Source of the DNA: Acidobacteria bacterium Mor1
GTDB taxonomy: Bacteria > Acidobacteriota > Polarisedimenticolia > Polarisedimenticolales > Polarisedimenticolaceae
NCBI GenBank assembly: GCA_001664505.1
Contig: CP011806.1
Location: forward strand, 2,969,263 to 3,033,262
DNA length: 64,000 bases
Direction of reading: 5' to 3'
In this document: one piece after another, positions 17,470 through 25,936 of the stretch
Position numbering within the stretch: position 1 is the first letter of the stretch
Layout of the letters: every line of letters starts with the position of its first letter
Notes under the pieces: model-generated
What the model was told of the DNA's origin: nothing
The model's database searches: none
What the model saw: the letters and a program-made list of their open reading frames with translations, nothing else
Translations under genes and position numbers: made by a program

Positions 17470-19017
17470 ATGGCCGAATCCACCAGATTGATCCGCTGCG
17501 CACTGGCGCTGCTCGGGCTGCTGTTTGCTGCCGCCGGCCCCGCTGTGGCCAACGAGATCTGGGTCGTCAACGAGAACTCCCGGGACATCGTCATCCTGGA
17601 GGCCAACACCGAGTCGATCATCGACTTCATCGACCTGACCGCGGTCCAGGACGATCCCTACGACGTCGCGTTCACCACCGTGCCCGGCATCGACGGCAAC
17701 ATCGCCTTCGTCACCCAGGGGGAGTTGGTCGTCCTCGTCGACGTGCCCTCCCGCACGCCGTTCAATCAGGTCGACGTGAGCAACCTCCTCGGCCTGACCG
17801 CCCAGGTTCGCGGCGCAGCCGCCGCGCGGCCGCGGGCCTTTCTCGACGGAGGCGGCGGCGAGGTGACCCGCAACCTGCTTTACGTCGCCGCGCAGGTGAT
17901 CAACGCAGCGGGATTCTCCGAACCCTGGTTCGTGGTCCTGGATCAGGACGTGATGGTCGCCGACCCGTCGGACCCTGCAGTGCTGGTGCAGGCCGGCCCG
18001 CTGGAGACGACCCAGCCCGGCCAGGTGCTCGAGGTGATGGACGTCGATGTACTGTCGACCCCCGCCGGCGACCGCTTCCAGCGCGCCTGGTTCACCCATC
18101 TTGAGGAGGCCCCTTCGATCCGGCTGGTGGCGACCCTGGTTGCCGCCAAGCGTGATATCGCCGCGCCGATTCAACCGGTCGAGGTCCGCGACGAGCAGCT
18201 CGGGCTGCCGAGCCTTCCCGACAGTGTGACCGTCGGCGTGCCCTACGACCGTGAGCTGCCCGCCCTGCCCCTGGCCGAAGAGGGCCGGGTGGTCAACCTG
18301 GACACCGGCGGCGACTGCGAGATCCCCAGCTCCAACCTGCGCGATGTCGCCACCGCCGGGCTCGGCCCCGGGTCTCACACCGTGCTGCTGGCCAACGACG
18401 GCGCCCCCGGCCGCATCGAGTGGCTCGATCCGTCGACCTGCGCCTCGATCAGCTTTCCGGCCCAGGACGAGCCGGTGGATATCGCCTTCGACAACCCGAT
18501 CGAATGGAACCGGGCTTTCGTCGCCAACCGCAACTCCGACAGCATCACGCTGCTGCGGGTCGATCAGAGCCAGACCACGATTCCCCTGCCCGGCGGCACC
18601 TCTCCCTGCACCCTTTGCCCTCGCTCGGTCGTGGCCAACCTGGGGCTCCAGGGAAGCTGTACGGTGCGGGACTTCGAGGTCAATCCGGACCCGACCTCCG
18701 GCGGGGCCGACTCGATCATCAGCTGGAACCTGACCGGCTGTGACTCGGAGCCGGAGTACCTCGTTGCCTGCGTCTGCGAAGATCCGTCATCGCCGCTCTG
18801 TCCGCCCGGTTGCGGCCAGTCGACCCTGACCCCCGGCGCTAATGCCGTCTCGTCGATCGAGACCCTCGATCTGGCGCTGGAAGCCGGGGGGCCGCTCTGC
18901 GACGGTGAATGGAAACCGCTGCACAGTACCGGCCCGGGCGACACCGACTACACGGTGCCCGGCGGCGGAACCGGTCTCGGAGTCTGCTACAGCGTCACAC
19001 CGCGCCAAGGGCCCTAG
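17470..19017 (+). CDS. Secreted beta-propeller (YVTN-like) protein
   Basis: 515-residue exported protein. The start at 17470 is supported by GAGGG five bases upstream and by a signal peptide (ALALLGLLFAAAGPAVA). The mature part opens with NEIWVVNENSRDIVILEANT, typical of YVTN/40-residue beta-propeller blades. Related blades follow (ITLLRVDQSQTTIPLPGG, and AFVANRNSDSITLLR). The C-terminal ~130 residues are Cys-rich and FN3-like, with the core DSIISWNLTGCDSEPEYLV. Such propellers bind partners or ligands on the cell surface. No catalytic residues are identified. It stands alone, divergent from the sigma operon and convergent with folA. Confidence 0.78.
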   Translation: MAESTRLIRCALALLGLLFAAAGPAVANEIWVVNENSRDIVILEANTESIIDFIDLTAVQDDPYDVAFTTVPGIDGNIAFVTQGELVVLVDVPSRTPFNQVDVSNLLGLTAQVRGAAAARPRAFLDGGGGEVTRNLLYVAAQVINAAGFSEPWFVVLDQDVMVADPSDPAVLVQAGPLETTQPGQVLEVMDVDVLSTPAGDRFQRAWFTHLEEAPSIRLVATLVAAKRDIAAPIQPVEVRDEQLGLPSLPDSVTVGVPYDRELPALPLAEEGRVVNLDTGGDCEIPSSNLRDVATAGLGPGSHTVLLANDGAPGRIEWLDPSTCASISFPAQDEPVDIAFDNPIEWNRAFVANRNSDSITLLRVDQSQTTIPLPGGTSPCTLCPRSVVANLGLQGSCTVRDFEVNPDPTSGGADSIISWNLTGCDSEPEYLVACVCEDPSSPLCPPGCGQSTLTPGANAVSSIETLDLALEAGGPLCDGEWKPLHSTGPGDTDYTVPGGGTGLGVCYSVTPRQGP

Positions 19018-19057
19018 AGCCCGTCGCGTACGCGGCCACCCCCGGCTACGAACGAAG

Positions 19058-19549
19058 CTAGCGGGGCTCGAGGGTAATGAAGCTGTAGCGGTGCGGGTTG
19101 CGCTCGTCGGGCTCCCGGTCCTCCCGCTCGACCTCTTGCCAGCGGCCGGCGTCGAACTCGGGGAAGAAGGCATCCCCCTCGATGTCCTCGTCGATGCGGG
19201 TCAGGTAGATCCGGTCGGCCAACGCCAGGGTCTGGCGGTAGATCTCACCGCCGCCACCGATGAACGCCTCGGTTTCGCCCCCGTCCTGGGCCAGCCGCAG
19301 GGCGGCGTCGACCGAATGCACCACCTGGACACCCTCGCGCTGCCAGGTCCGGTCCCGGGTGACCACCACCATGGTTCGGCCGGGAAGCGGGCGCCCGATG
19401 GAGTCGTAGGTCTTGCGGCCGACCAGCAGGTGGTGCCCCATGGTCAGACGCTTGAAACGGGCCAGGTCGGCGCGCAGCCGCCAGGGAAGGGCGTTATCCC
19501 TGCCGATCACCCGGTTGCGGGCCATCGCCACGATCAGCGAGATCTGCAT
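19058..19549 (-). CDS. folA: Dihydrofolate reductase
   Basis: Reduces dihydrofolate to tetrahydrofolate with NADPH, regenerating the cofactor spent by thymidylate synthase. The 163-residue product has the family hallmarks: ISLIVAMARNRVIGRDNALPW at the N-terminus with the folate-site Trp, HHLLVGRKTYDSIGRPLPGR, and the NADPH-binding FIGGGGEIYRQTL. Length matches the E. coli enzyme. The ATG at 19549 lies 17 bases after the thyA stop on the same strand, giving the common thyA-folA operon order. Assignment is firm. Confidence 0.96.
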   Translation of the reverse strand: MQISLIVAMARNRVIGRDNALPWRLRADLARFKRLTMGHHLLVGRKTYDSIGRPLPGRTMVVVTRDRTWQREGVQVVHSVDAALRLAQDGGETEAFIGGGGEIYRQTLALADRIYLTRIDEDIEGDAFFPEFDAGRWQEVEREDREPDERNPHRYSFITLEPR

Positions 19550-19566
19550 CTCAGCCTCGGACCATC

Positions 19567-20361
19567 TCAGACCGAAACCGGTGCCTTGATGTGCGGATGG
19601 GGCTCGTAGGCTTCGAGCTGGAAGTCCTCGTAGCGGAAGTCGAAGATCGAACGCACCTCGGGGTTGAGGCGCATCTTGGGCAACGGCCGGGGCTCGCGGC
19701 CGAGCTGTAGCCGGGTCTGCTCCAGGTGATTGCGGTACAGGTGCGCGTCGCCGAAGGTGTGTACGAAGTCGCCGGGCTCCAGGTCGCAGACCTGGGCCAC
19801 CATCAGCGTCAGCAGCGCGTAGGAGGCGATGTTGAACGGCACGCCGAGGAACACGTCGGCGCTGCGCTGGTAGAGCTGGCAAGAGAGCCTGCCCTCGGCC
19901 ACATAGAACTGGAACAGCAGGTGACAGGGGGGCAAGGCCATCTGCTCGACCTGGGCCACGTTCCAGGCGCAGACGATGTGGCGCCGGGAATCCGGGTTGT
20001 CGCAGATCTGATCGATCACCTGCCGGATCTGGTCGTGCTTTTCGCCGTCGGGCCCGGGCCACGAGCGCCACTGGTACCCGTACACCGGCCCGAGGTCTCC
20101 ATCGGGGCCGGCCCACTCGTCCCAGATCGACACCTTGTTTTCGCGCAGGTAGCGCACGTTGGTGTCGCCGGAGAGGAACCACAAGAGCTCGTGAATGATC
20201 GACCGCAGGTGCAGCTTCTTGGTGGTCAGGAGCGGGAATCCCTGGGACAAGTCGAAGCGCATCTGGTGGCCGAACACGCTGCGGGTGCCGGTTCCGGTGC
20301 GGTCGTCCTTGTCGACCCCTTCGTCGAGAATCCGCTGCATCAGATCGAGGTACGCTCGCAT
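19567..20361 (-). CDS. thyA: Thymidylate synthase
   Basis: Methylates dUMP to dTMP using methylene-tetrahydrofolate. Starting from [15 protein letters not shown] at 20361 the protein has 264 residues, the same length as E. coli ThyA, and the catalytic Cys falls at position 146 ([12 protein letters not shown]). Other motifs are [49 protein letters not shown] and the C-terminal [10 protein letters not shown]. The frame stays open to 20370, but the internal Met aligns better with the family. First gene of the thyA-folA operon, divergent from the aldo/keto reductase. Confidence 0.97.
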   Translation of the reverse strand: MRAYLDLMQRILDEGVDKDDRTGTGTRSVFGHQMRFDLSQGFPLLTTKKLHLRSIIHELLWFLSGDTNVRYLRENKVSIWDEWAGPDGDLGPVYGYQWRSWPGPDGEKHDQIRQVIDQICDNPDSRRHIVCAWNVAQVEQMALPPCHLLFQFYVAEGRLSCQLYQRSADVFLGVPFNIASYALLTLMVAQVCDLEPGDFVHTFGDAHLYRNHLEQTRLQLGREPRPLPKMRLNPEVRSIFDFRYEDFQLEAYEPHPHIKAPVSV

Positions 20362-20425
20362 GCCGAGCATTAGACCACATGGCGGGGCCTTTCACCGCCC
20401 GCCGGTACCCGGCGCGGATTTCCCC

Positions 20426-20431
20426 TAGAAT
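20426..20431 (+). promoter_or_regulatory. Candidate -10 box upstream of the aldo/keto reductase
   Basis: TAGAAT lies about 65 bases before the ATG at 20496, within the divergent spacer. No matching -35 was seen. Confidence 0.3.
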
Positions 20432-20495
20432 AGGCGATTCGATCCGCAGTACGCGTTCGCACGCAATCGATCCAACCACGCACAGGAGTCGCGCG

Positions 20496-21488
20496 ATGGA
20501 ATATCAACGACTGGGTAAATCCGGGCTGCATTTGAGCCGCCTGTCCTTCGGTTCGTGGGTCACCTTCTCCTTCCAGGTCGACGACAACCCTGCCGCCGAG
20601 TTGATGGCCAAGGCCTACGACGCCGGCGTCAACTTCTTCGACAACGCCGAGGTCTACGCCGCCGGCAAGTCCGAGGAGATCATGGGGCGGGCGCTCGGGT
20701 CCCTGGGCTGGACCCGGGACAGCTACTGCGTCTCGAGCAAGGTGTACTGGGGTGGAGACAAACCGACCCAGCGCGGGCTGAGCCGCAAGCACATCCACGA
20801 TGCCTGCCACGCGGCGATGAAGCGACTGCGGGTCGACTACCTGGATCTGTACTTCTGTCACAGGCCCGACGTCGAGACGCCGATCGAGGAAACCGTGCGC
20901 GCGATGCACGACCTGATCCAGCAGGGCAAGGTGCTCTACTGGGGCACCTCGGAGTGGAACGCCCAGCAGATCACCGAGGCCTACAGCGTGGCACGCCAGT
21001 TCGGCCTGACTCCGCCGACGATGGAGCAGCCCGAATACAACATGTTCAACCGGGAGAAGGTCGAACGGGAGTTCCACCCGCTCTACGACCTGGTCGGCCT
21101 GGGCACCACGATCTGGTCCCCGCTGGCCTCGGGGGTGCTGACCGGCAAGTACCGGGACGGCGTGCCCCAGGGCAGCCGCATCGACCTCGAGGAGTACGCC
21201 TGGCTCAAGGAGCGGCTGATCGATTCTCCCGAGGGGCAGGCCAACATCGAAAAAGCCCGGCAACTGGAGAAGATCGCCGACGGCGCCGGCATGTCTCTGG
21301 CCCGCATGGCGGTAGCCTGGTGCATGAAGAACCCCAACGTCAGCACGGTGATCCTCGGCGCGTCGAAGGTCTCCCAGCTCGAGGAGAACCTCAAGGCGGT
21401 AGACGACGCCGCCAAGCTGGACGACTCGATGATGAACGCCATCGAAGAGGTCCTTCGGAACAAACCGGAACTTCCGCCGCGGTTCTAG
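20496..21488 (+). CDS. Aldo/keto reductase (Kv-beta/YghZ-like)
   Basis: NADPH-dependent carbonyl reductase of 330 residues with an (alpha/beta)8 barrel. The catalytic tetrad is visible: Asp49 and Tyr54 (NFFDNAEVYAAGKSE), Lys82 (SSKVYW) and His122 (YFCHRPD). Other family signatures are YWGTSEWNAQQI, MEQPEYNMFNR and TVILGASKVSQLEENL. The closest subfamily by motif is the voltage-gated K-channel beta subunit/YghZ group. AGGAGT sits six to seven bases before the ATG, which selects 20496 although the frame opens earlier. It heads a + strand series with CPBP and GlsB-like genes. The physiological substrate is unknown; aldehyde detoxification is a reasonable guess. Confidence 0.93.
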   Translation: MEYQRLGKSGLHLSRLSFGSWVTFSFQVDDNPAAELMAKAYDAGVNFFDNAEVYAAGKSEEIMGRALGSLGWTRDSYCVSSKVYWGGDKPTQRGLSRKHIHDACHAAMKRLRVDYLDLYFCHRPDVETPIEETVRAMHDLIQQGKVLYWGTSEWNAQQITEAYSVARQFGLTPPTMEQPEYNMFNREKVEREFHPLYDLVGLGTTIWSPLASGVLTGKYRDGVPQGSRIDLEEYAWLKERLIDSPEGQANIEKARQLEKIADGAGMSLARMAVAWCMKNPNVSTVILGASKVSQLEENLKAVDDAAKLDDSMMNAIEEVLRNKPELPPRF

Positions 21489-21498
21489 AGGGCAGTTC

Positions 21499-22407
21499 TT
21501 GAGTTTCGGAGCACGCTTCGGGCTGTTGATCGGCGGGATCTTCCTGGTCTCGGCGCTCACCGGCCCGCTGGTCAAGGTGGGGCTCGACGCCTGGATCGCT
21601 GCCGATCCCGGCGTCGTCGAAACCCTGCACCTGCGGCCCGACGGCGACACCTACGACTTCGGTCGCGCCTTCCGCCGCTGGTTCATGCTGGTCGCCCTGG
21701 CGGCGATCCTGATCTTCCGCAAGAAGTTGGGGGGCGCGGCGATGCTCGGCATGCGCCCCCCTGCGCCGCGGCTCCGCTGGTTCGCCAAGGGGCTCGCCGC
21801 CGGATTGATCACCTGGAGCACCCTGCTGGCGCTGATGGTGGTTCTCGGCCGGCGCACCGTCGCCGTCGAGATCCCCGGCGACTGGCTGGCCGCCGTCGCC
21901 GGCGCGGCGCTGGCCGGACTGATCGTCGGTTGGCTCGAGGAGGCGATCACCCGCGGCTATCTGGTCGGCGGCCTGCGCACCCACCAACCGGCCTGGCTCG
22001 CGATCCTGATCAGCGGCGCCTTCTACTCGATCCTGCACTTCATGAAGGGCAGCTTGCGGGTCGGGCCGGGGTTCCAGCCCGCCGTCGGCTTCGAGGCGCT
22101 CTGGGCCCATTTCACCCCGATCGCCGAGCCGGGGGTGCTGCTGCCCTTCATCGGGTTGACCTTGGTCGGCCTGCTGCTGGGCTACGGCTACGTCTGGAGC
22201 GAGTCCCTGCCCTTCGTCGTCGGCGTCCACACCGGCTGGGTCTTTCTCGCCGGCATCGACAAGTTCGTGCTGGCCGGTCCCAGCGGCACCGGTGCGCTCT
22301 ACGGCCCGCAGGGTATCCTGGCCACACCCTGGAGTTGGCTGGCGATCCTGGGGTTCCTGGGGGTCTTCCGCTTCTGGTTGCGCCCCGGAGCCTCACGACC
22401 GGCCTAG
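21499..22407 (+). CDS. CPBP family intramembrane glutamic protease
   Basis: 302-residue polytopic membrane protein of the CPBP (CAAX protease/Abi, Rce1-like) family. Motif 1 is Glu147-Glu148 with Arg152 (WLEEAITRGYLVG), motif 2 is FYSILHF with His180, and motif 3 is GVHTGWVF with His244, so all presumed catalytic residues are present. The predicted start is TTG at 21499, ten bases after the stop of the aldo/keto reductase, with a GAGGG-like site before it. Family members cleave or bind membrane-associated substrates and some act in peptide maturation or stress response. The substrate here is not indicated. Confidence 0.9.
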   Translation: MSFGARFGLLIGGIFLVSALTGPLVKVGLDAWIAADPGVVETLHLRPDGDTYDFGRAFRRWFMLVALAAILIFRKKLGGAAMLGMRPPAPRLRWFAKGLAAGLITWSTLLALMVVLGRRTVAVEIPGDWLAAVAGAALAGLIVGWLEEAITRGYLVGGLRTHQPAWLAILISGAFYSILHFMKGSLRVGPGFQPAVGFEALWAHFTPIAEPGVLLPFIGLTLVGLLLGYGYVWSESLPFVVGVHTGWVFLAGIDKFVLAGPSGTGALYGPQGILATPWSWLAILGFLGVFRFWLRPGASRPA

Positions 22408-22431
22408 CTCCGGAATCGCCTGGAGGGCGCC

Positions 22432-22710
22432 ATGATCGATCTGTTGTTCCTGCTGATCGTCGCCGGAATCTCCGGAGGCATCGCCCAGCGCCTCGCCGGC
22501 CGCGGCGGCGCCGGCTGCATCGGCTCGGTGGTCCTCGGCTTCATCGGCGCGCTGTTCGGCAGCTACCTGGCCCGGCTGCTCGGCCTGCCGATTCTGTTCT
22601 CGGTAGGGCCCTCGGGCTTTCCGGTGATCTGGGCGGTCATCGGCGCGGCCCTGTTCGTCTCCATCCTGGGCTTCCTGACCGGCTCCGGGCGCAAGCACAA
22701 GAAGAAATAG
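22432..22710 (+). CDS. GlsB/YeaQ/YmgE family small membrane protein
   Basis: 92-residue inner-membrane protein with three hydrophobic helices. It has the family pattern GGIAQRLAGRGGAGCIGSVV, followed by a glycine-rich helix and IGAALFVSILGFLTG near a basic tail (RKHKKK). These 'transglycosylase-associated' proteins are stress-induced in several bacteria; their biochemical role is unknown. GGAGG is six bases before the ATG, and the gene follows the CPBP protease after 24 bases. Confidence 0.88.
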   Translation: MIDLLFLLIVAGISGGIAQRLAGRGGAGCIGSVVLGFIGALFGSYLARLLGLPILFSVGPSGFPVIWAVIGAALFVSILGFLTGSGRKHKKK

Positions 22711-22762
22711 TTCACCGGGAGTTCCCACGGCTGCGGCCTTCCCGATCCGCCTTTCGCGGAAA

Positions 22763-22796
22763 CATCATTCAATATTTCTCGTAGTATTGAATGATG
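22763..22796. promoter_or_regulatory. Perfect 12-bp inverted repeat overlapping the regulator start (operator)
   Basis: CATCATTCAATA and TATTGAATGATG are separated by ten bases (TTTCTCGTAG). The right arm contains the regulator's first ATG codons. It is an AT-rich island in GC-rich DNA. The spacing suits a dimeric winged-helix repressor, so autoregulation of the downstream gene is likely. A TAGTAT hexamer (22782-22787) inside the spacer may be the -10 box. Confidence 0.7.
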
Positions 22797-23390
22797 AAAC
22801 GCACATCCCGCTACGAAATCCGGTCGGAACGCCAATTGAAGGCGCTGGTTCTACCCTTGCGCGCCGAGATCGTCGAACTCGTCGCCTCCCTCGGCCCGAT
22901 GTCGGCGTCGGACATTGCCGAGCTGCTGGGCCGCCGACGGCCGGCCATTCATTACCAACTCAACAAGTTGACCGAGGTCGGGCTACTTCGGCCTGCGGGG
23001 AGCCGCGGCGAAGGGCGCGAAGCCCAGGCCCTTTACGCGACTCCGGGAAAACCGATGGGCGTGGTCTTCCAACCGGAGAAGCCTCGAGTGGTCGAGCTGA
23101 TCGCCGGCTACGCCAGCAGTCTGCTCAAGCGGAGCCAGCGGGTGCTCTCCCAGGCGCTGCGCCGTCCCGACGCCGTGACCAGCGGCAAACGGCGCAACAC
23201 CCACGCCGCCCAGTTCACCTGCCGACTCGATCGAGCGCAGCTCGCGGAACTCAACGCCCATCTCGATGCGATCCGCCGGTTGTGCGCGCCGAGCAAACAA
23301 AAGAGCGAGGGGGCGTTGCATCTGGTCACCCTCACTCTGGCCCCGCTCGACACGCCGGCCGGCCGGAACCCCGTTTCGGACACGCCCTGA
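22791..23390 (+). CDS. Winged-helix (ArsR-like) transcriptional regulator
   Basis: 199-residue DNA-binding protein. Residues ~10-80 form a winged helix: LVLPLRAEIVELVASLGPMS, then the recognition-helix region ASDIAELLGRRRPAIHYQLNKL and the wing VGLLRPAGSRGEGREAQALY. The C-terminal ~110 residues have no recognised ligand or metal motif. They contain helices and a LHLVTLTLAPL strand, and may mediate dimerisation. The start codon lies within a perfect palindrome, so the protein probably represses its own promoter. The retropepsin-like gene follows after 16 bases, so it is likely under the same control. The inducing signal cannot be inferred. Confidence 0.82.
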   Translation: MMKRTSRYEIRSERQLKALVLPLRAEIVELVASLGPMSASDIAELLGRRRPAIHYQLNKLTEVGLLRPAGSRGEGREAQALYATPGKPMGVVFQPEKPRVVELIAGYASSLLKRSQRVLSQALRRPDAVTSGKRRNTHAAQFTCRLDRAQLAELNAHLDAIRRLCAPSKQKSEGALHLVTLTLAPLDTPAGRNPVSDTP

Positions 23391-23406
23391 CCGAAGGAGT
23401 CTCGCC

Positions 23407-24606
23407 ATGCCCGTGCGTTCCGTACCGTTGCTGACTGCCCTGACGGCGCTGATCCTGGCGACACTGCCGGTGCTTTCGGCCTCTGCCGGCGACCCGGCAC
23501 CCGAGACACCCCCACCCCTGGGCTACCGGCTCGCGTCGGCTGACGTCCAGGTGCCGTTCAATCATGTGGATGCGCATGTCAACGTATCCGCCACGGTCAA
23601 CGGCAAGGGGCCCTTCCGCTTCCACGTCGACACCTACAACAGCTTTCCCGCATCGATCGACGACGACCTCGCGCGGGAACTCGGGCTCGAGCCGGTGGCC
23701 AAGGTCCCCAACAGCGACGGCACCGAGATCAAGATGCGAGATGTCGTCCGCCTCGACGAGGTCTCCATCGGCGGGGTGACCTTCACCAACGTGATGGCGC
23801 TGGTCGGAGACTACGACTACGTACCCACGCCCGACGGGGGCAGCCTTCAGGGTTTGATCGGGTTCACCTCGTTGAAGCAGCTTCTCGTGACCTTCGACTA
23901 CCCGGCGAGCGTCCTGCGCTTCCGGGAGGGCAAACTGCCTGCAGACGCGTCCCACACGGCACCGTTCAAGCTCTGGACCGGCTCGCCGGACCTGATGATC
24001 GAACTCGGCGGCAAGGAAATCCCCATCGGGATCGACACCGGCTCCGGCGCTGCCTGGCTGCTGGACCACTCCCAGGCGGAACGCCTCGCGATCGAGGACA
24101 CGCTGGAGACCGTCGGTGAGGTCCGCACCGTCCACGGCAGTCAACCGCTGCTCCGTGGCGCCCTGCCCCACCCGCTCTCCCTGGCCGACCACGAGATCCA
24201 TCCCGCCGTCGGCCATTTCATGAAGCTGGGGATGCCCCGTGGGCTGGTGGGCTATGGCGTGTTGAGGTCCTTCGCGGTGACCTTCGACGGCAAGCGCCGT
24301 GTGGTCCGGTTCGAACGGGAACCGGAGCCCGAAGCGGTGACGCTGAGCCCCGAAGAACTCGAGGATTGGGTCGGCAGCTTTCATCACGACGACCGAACCT
24401 TCGTTCTGCGGCTCGAGGGCAAGGAACTCATGTTCCACGAAGCCGGGCTTCCCGGTCAGAGGGCGATTCCGCTTTCGGCCGACGAACTCAAGCTGCGCGG
24501 ATCGCCGACGCGAATCCGCCGCCGGCTCGGGCCCGGCGGGGAGCCGGTTCTCGAGATCCGGCTGCACCCCGGCCGCCCACCGCTGGTGGCACCCCGCAGC
24601 AGCTAG
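23407..24606 (+). CDS. Exported retropepsin-like aspartic protease family protein
   Basis: 399-residue protein with a signal peptide (ALTALILATLPVLSASAG) and two aspartyl-protease-like lobes. Lobe 1 carries FHVDTYNSF (Asp75), where the usual DTG glycine is replaced. Lobe 2 has the intact IGIDTGSGAAWL (Asp210). Both lobes end in a strand such as GLIGFTSLKQLLVTFDY or GLVGYGVLRSFAVTFDG. A C-terminal beta domain (~310-399) follows. AAGGAG is seven bases before the ATG. The gene is co-transcribed with the winged-helix regulator. It is probably periplasmic; activity may need dimerisation or may be lost because of the altered first motif. Confidence 0.8.
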   Translation: MPVRSVPLLTALTALILATLPVLSASAGDPAPETPPPLGYRLASADVQVPFNHVDAHVNVSATVNGKGPFRFHVDTYNSFPASIDDDLARELGLEPVAKVPNSDGTEIKMRDVVRLDEVSIGGVTFTNVMALVGDYDYVPTPDGGSLQGLIGFTSLKQLLVTFDYPASVLRFREGKLPADASHTAPFKLWTGSPDLMIELGGKEIPIGIDTGSGAAWLLDHSQAERLAIEDTLETVGEVRTVHGSQPLLRGALPHPLSLADHEIHPAVGHFMKLGMPRGLVGYGVLRSFAVTFDGKRRVVRFEREPEPEAVTLSPEELEDWVGSFHHDDRTFVLRLEGKELMFHEAGLPGQRAIPLSADELKLRGSPTRIRRRLGPGGEPVLEIRLHPGRPPLVAPRSS

Positions 24607-24654
24607 TGTCCGGTGCGGGACACCAGGCCCCGGTCGAAAAAAGCGGTGCATGGT

Positions 24655-24704
24655 GGTGACCTCCGCCCTCCTCAGGCGTTGTGCATGTGGAGAGGAGGGT
24701 CACC
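24655..24704 (+). promoter_or_regulatory. Hairpin that sequesters the ribosome-binding site
   Basis: GGTGA (24655-24659) pairs with TCACC (24700-24704), and CCCTCCTC (24666-24673) pairs with GAGGAGGG (24692-24699), leaving a six-base bulge and an 18-base loop. The paired strand includes the GAGGAGG ribosome-binding site and ends at the ATG. Translation of the downstream gene should therefore depend on opening this hairpin. Confidence 0.55.
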
Positions 24705-25907
24705 ATGTCGAAGCTTCTTGTCGCCTGGGTTCTCACTGCGTTGATCGCCGGACCGGGGACCTCGCACAGGGAGGACGAATCGTCCCCCGACCATGTGGCT
24801 GCTCCCGCGATCGGAGACCGGTTGCCGGACCTGGGCAGGCTTCAGCCCCTTCGCGGCGAACCAGCCATCGAACAGATCGGCGAGATATCCGGGACAACCC
24901 ACCTCCTCGTGTTCTGGACGTCGTGGTGCTATGCGTGCCGGGAGTCCGTCGAACAGCTCAACCGGCTCCAGGCCGCAGTCGGCAATACCGCTTCGGTCGT
25001 GCTGGTCGTCCACGAATCCTCCGAACAGATCGAGCCGGTCCTGGAGGAGCTCGGAGTTCGGACCCAGGTGGTGCGCGACGACCATGGCTTCGCCTTCGAG
25101 CGAATGGCGGTACGCGGGGTCCCGCTGGGGGCCCTCGTCGGGCCCACGGGCCGGATCGAAGCGATCACCCACCCCGGCGAGGTGACTGTCGAGGCGCTCC
25201 TGGCCACGTCTCGCGGCGAAGCGGTGACCCTCCCGGGAACCGAGATGCAGGCAGCCTACGCCTTCAGCACCAATTGGGATCTCCGGGCACTCGAAGCCGA
25301 GGGCACCGAGCCCCTGGTGCGACTGACGGATGCCGAGGTCCAGGGCCAGTTCGCCCGCTTCGACCCGGAATCGGGGCAGATCCGGGCGCCTGGCCGGCGC
25401 CTGCGCTCCCTGGTGGCCGATGCCTGGGACACTCCCCACGAACGCATCGAAAGCCGGCTCGGCGCCGAACTCGACCGGCGCCTTCTGGACGTGACCATCG
25501 TTCCGCCGGACGGGTCGCTGGACACCAGTCGGCGACTGCTTCGGAACGCCCTCGGGGAACTCTACGGAGTACAGGTTCGGCGCGAGCAACAACCCAGGGA
25601 TGCAGCTGTCCTGCTCCTCGCCCCGGACAACACCGGCCCGACGCCATCGACGGCGAGTCGCCCATCGCTGAGTACCCTGGGACCGACCCTGAGTGGCGCC
25701 ACGACACTCTCCGAGGTTGCCAAGTGGATCGGCGGACTGCTGGACCGGCCGGGAATCGACGGAACCGGACTGGGGCGCCGACTCTACGAACTGGAACTCG
25801 ACGGTCGAAACATGGAAGAGCTCCGAACGTCGCTATCGCACTACGGCCTGGATCTGCGCCTCCAGCGCCGAAGCGTGGAGGTGCTGCTTGTGGAGCATGC
25901 GCGCTGA
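24705..25907 (+). CDS. Thioredoxin-like (TlpA/redoxin) protein fused to a DUF3738-like domain
   Basis: 400-residue exported protein. After a signal sequence, residues ~40-165 form a thioredoxin fold with the redox motif Cys75-Tyr-Ala-Cys78 (WTSWCYACRESVEQL). Residues ~185-395 resemble the DUF3738/TIGR03435 'soil-associated' domain known mainly from Acidobacteria: LRSLVADAWDTPHERI, WIGGLLDRPGIDGTGL and a closing LRLQRRSVEVLLVEHA. GGAGGG before the ATG at 24705 fixes the start. It likely works in the periplasm, in disulfide exchange or heme/copper protein maturation, though no partner gene is nearby. The leader can fold to hide the ribosome-binding site. Confidence 0.82.
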   Translation: MSKLLVAWVLTALIAGPGTSHREDESSPDHVAAPAIGDRLPDLGRLQPLRGEPAIEQIGEISGTTHLLVFWTSWCYACRESVEQLNRLQAAVGNTASVVLVVHESSEQIEPVLEELGVRTQVVRDDHGFAFERMAVRGVPLGALVGPTGRIEAITHPGEVTVEALLATSRGEAVTLPGTEMQAAYAFSTNWDLRALEAEGTEPLVRLTDAEVQGQFARFDPESGQIRAPGRRLRSLVADAWDTPHERIESRLGAELDRRLLDVTIVPPDGSLDTSRRLLRNALGELYGVQVRREQQPRDAAVLLLAPDNTGPTPSTASRPSLSTLGPTLSGATTLSEVAKWIGGLLDRPGIDGTGLGRRLYELELDGRNMEELRTSLSHYGLDLRLQRRSVEVLLVEHAR

Positions 25908-25936
25908 GGGGAAGCCAGGCTTGGGGTGCGAACGCC

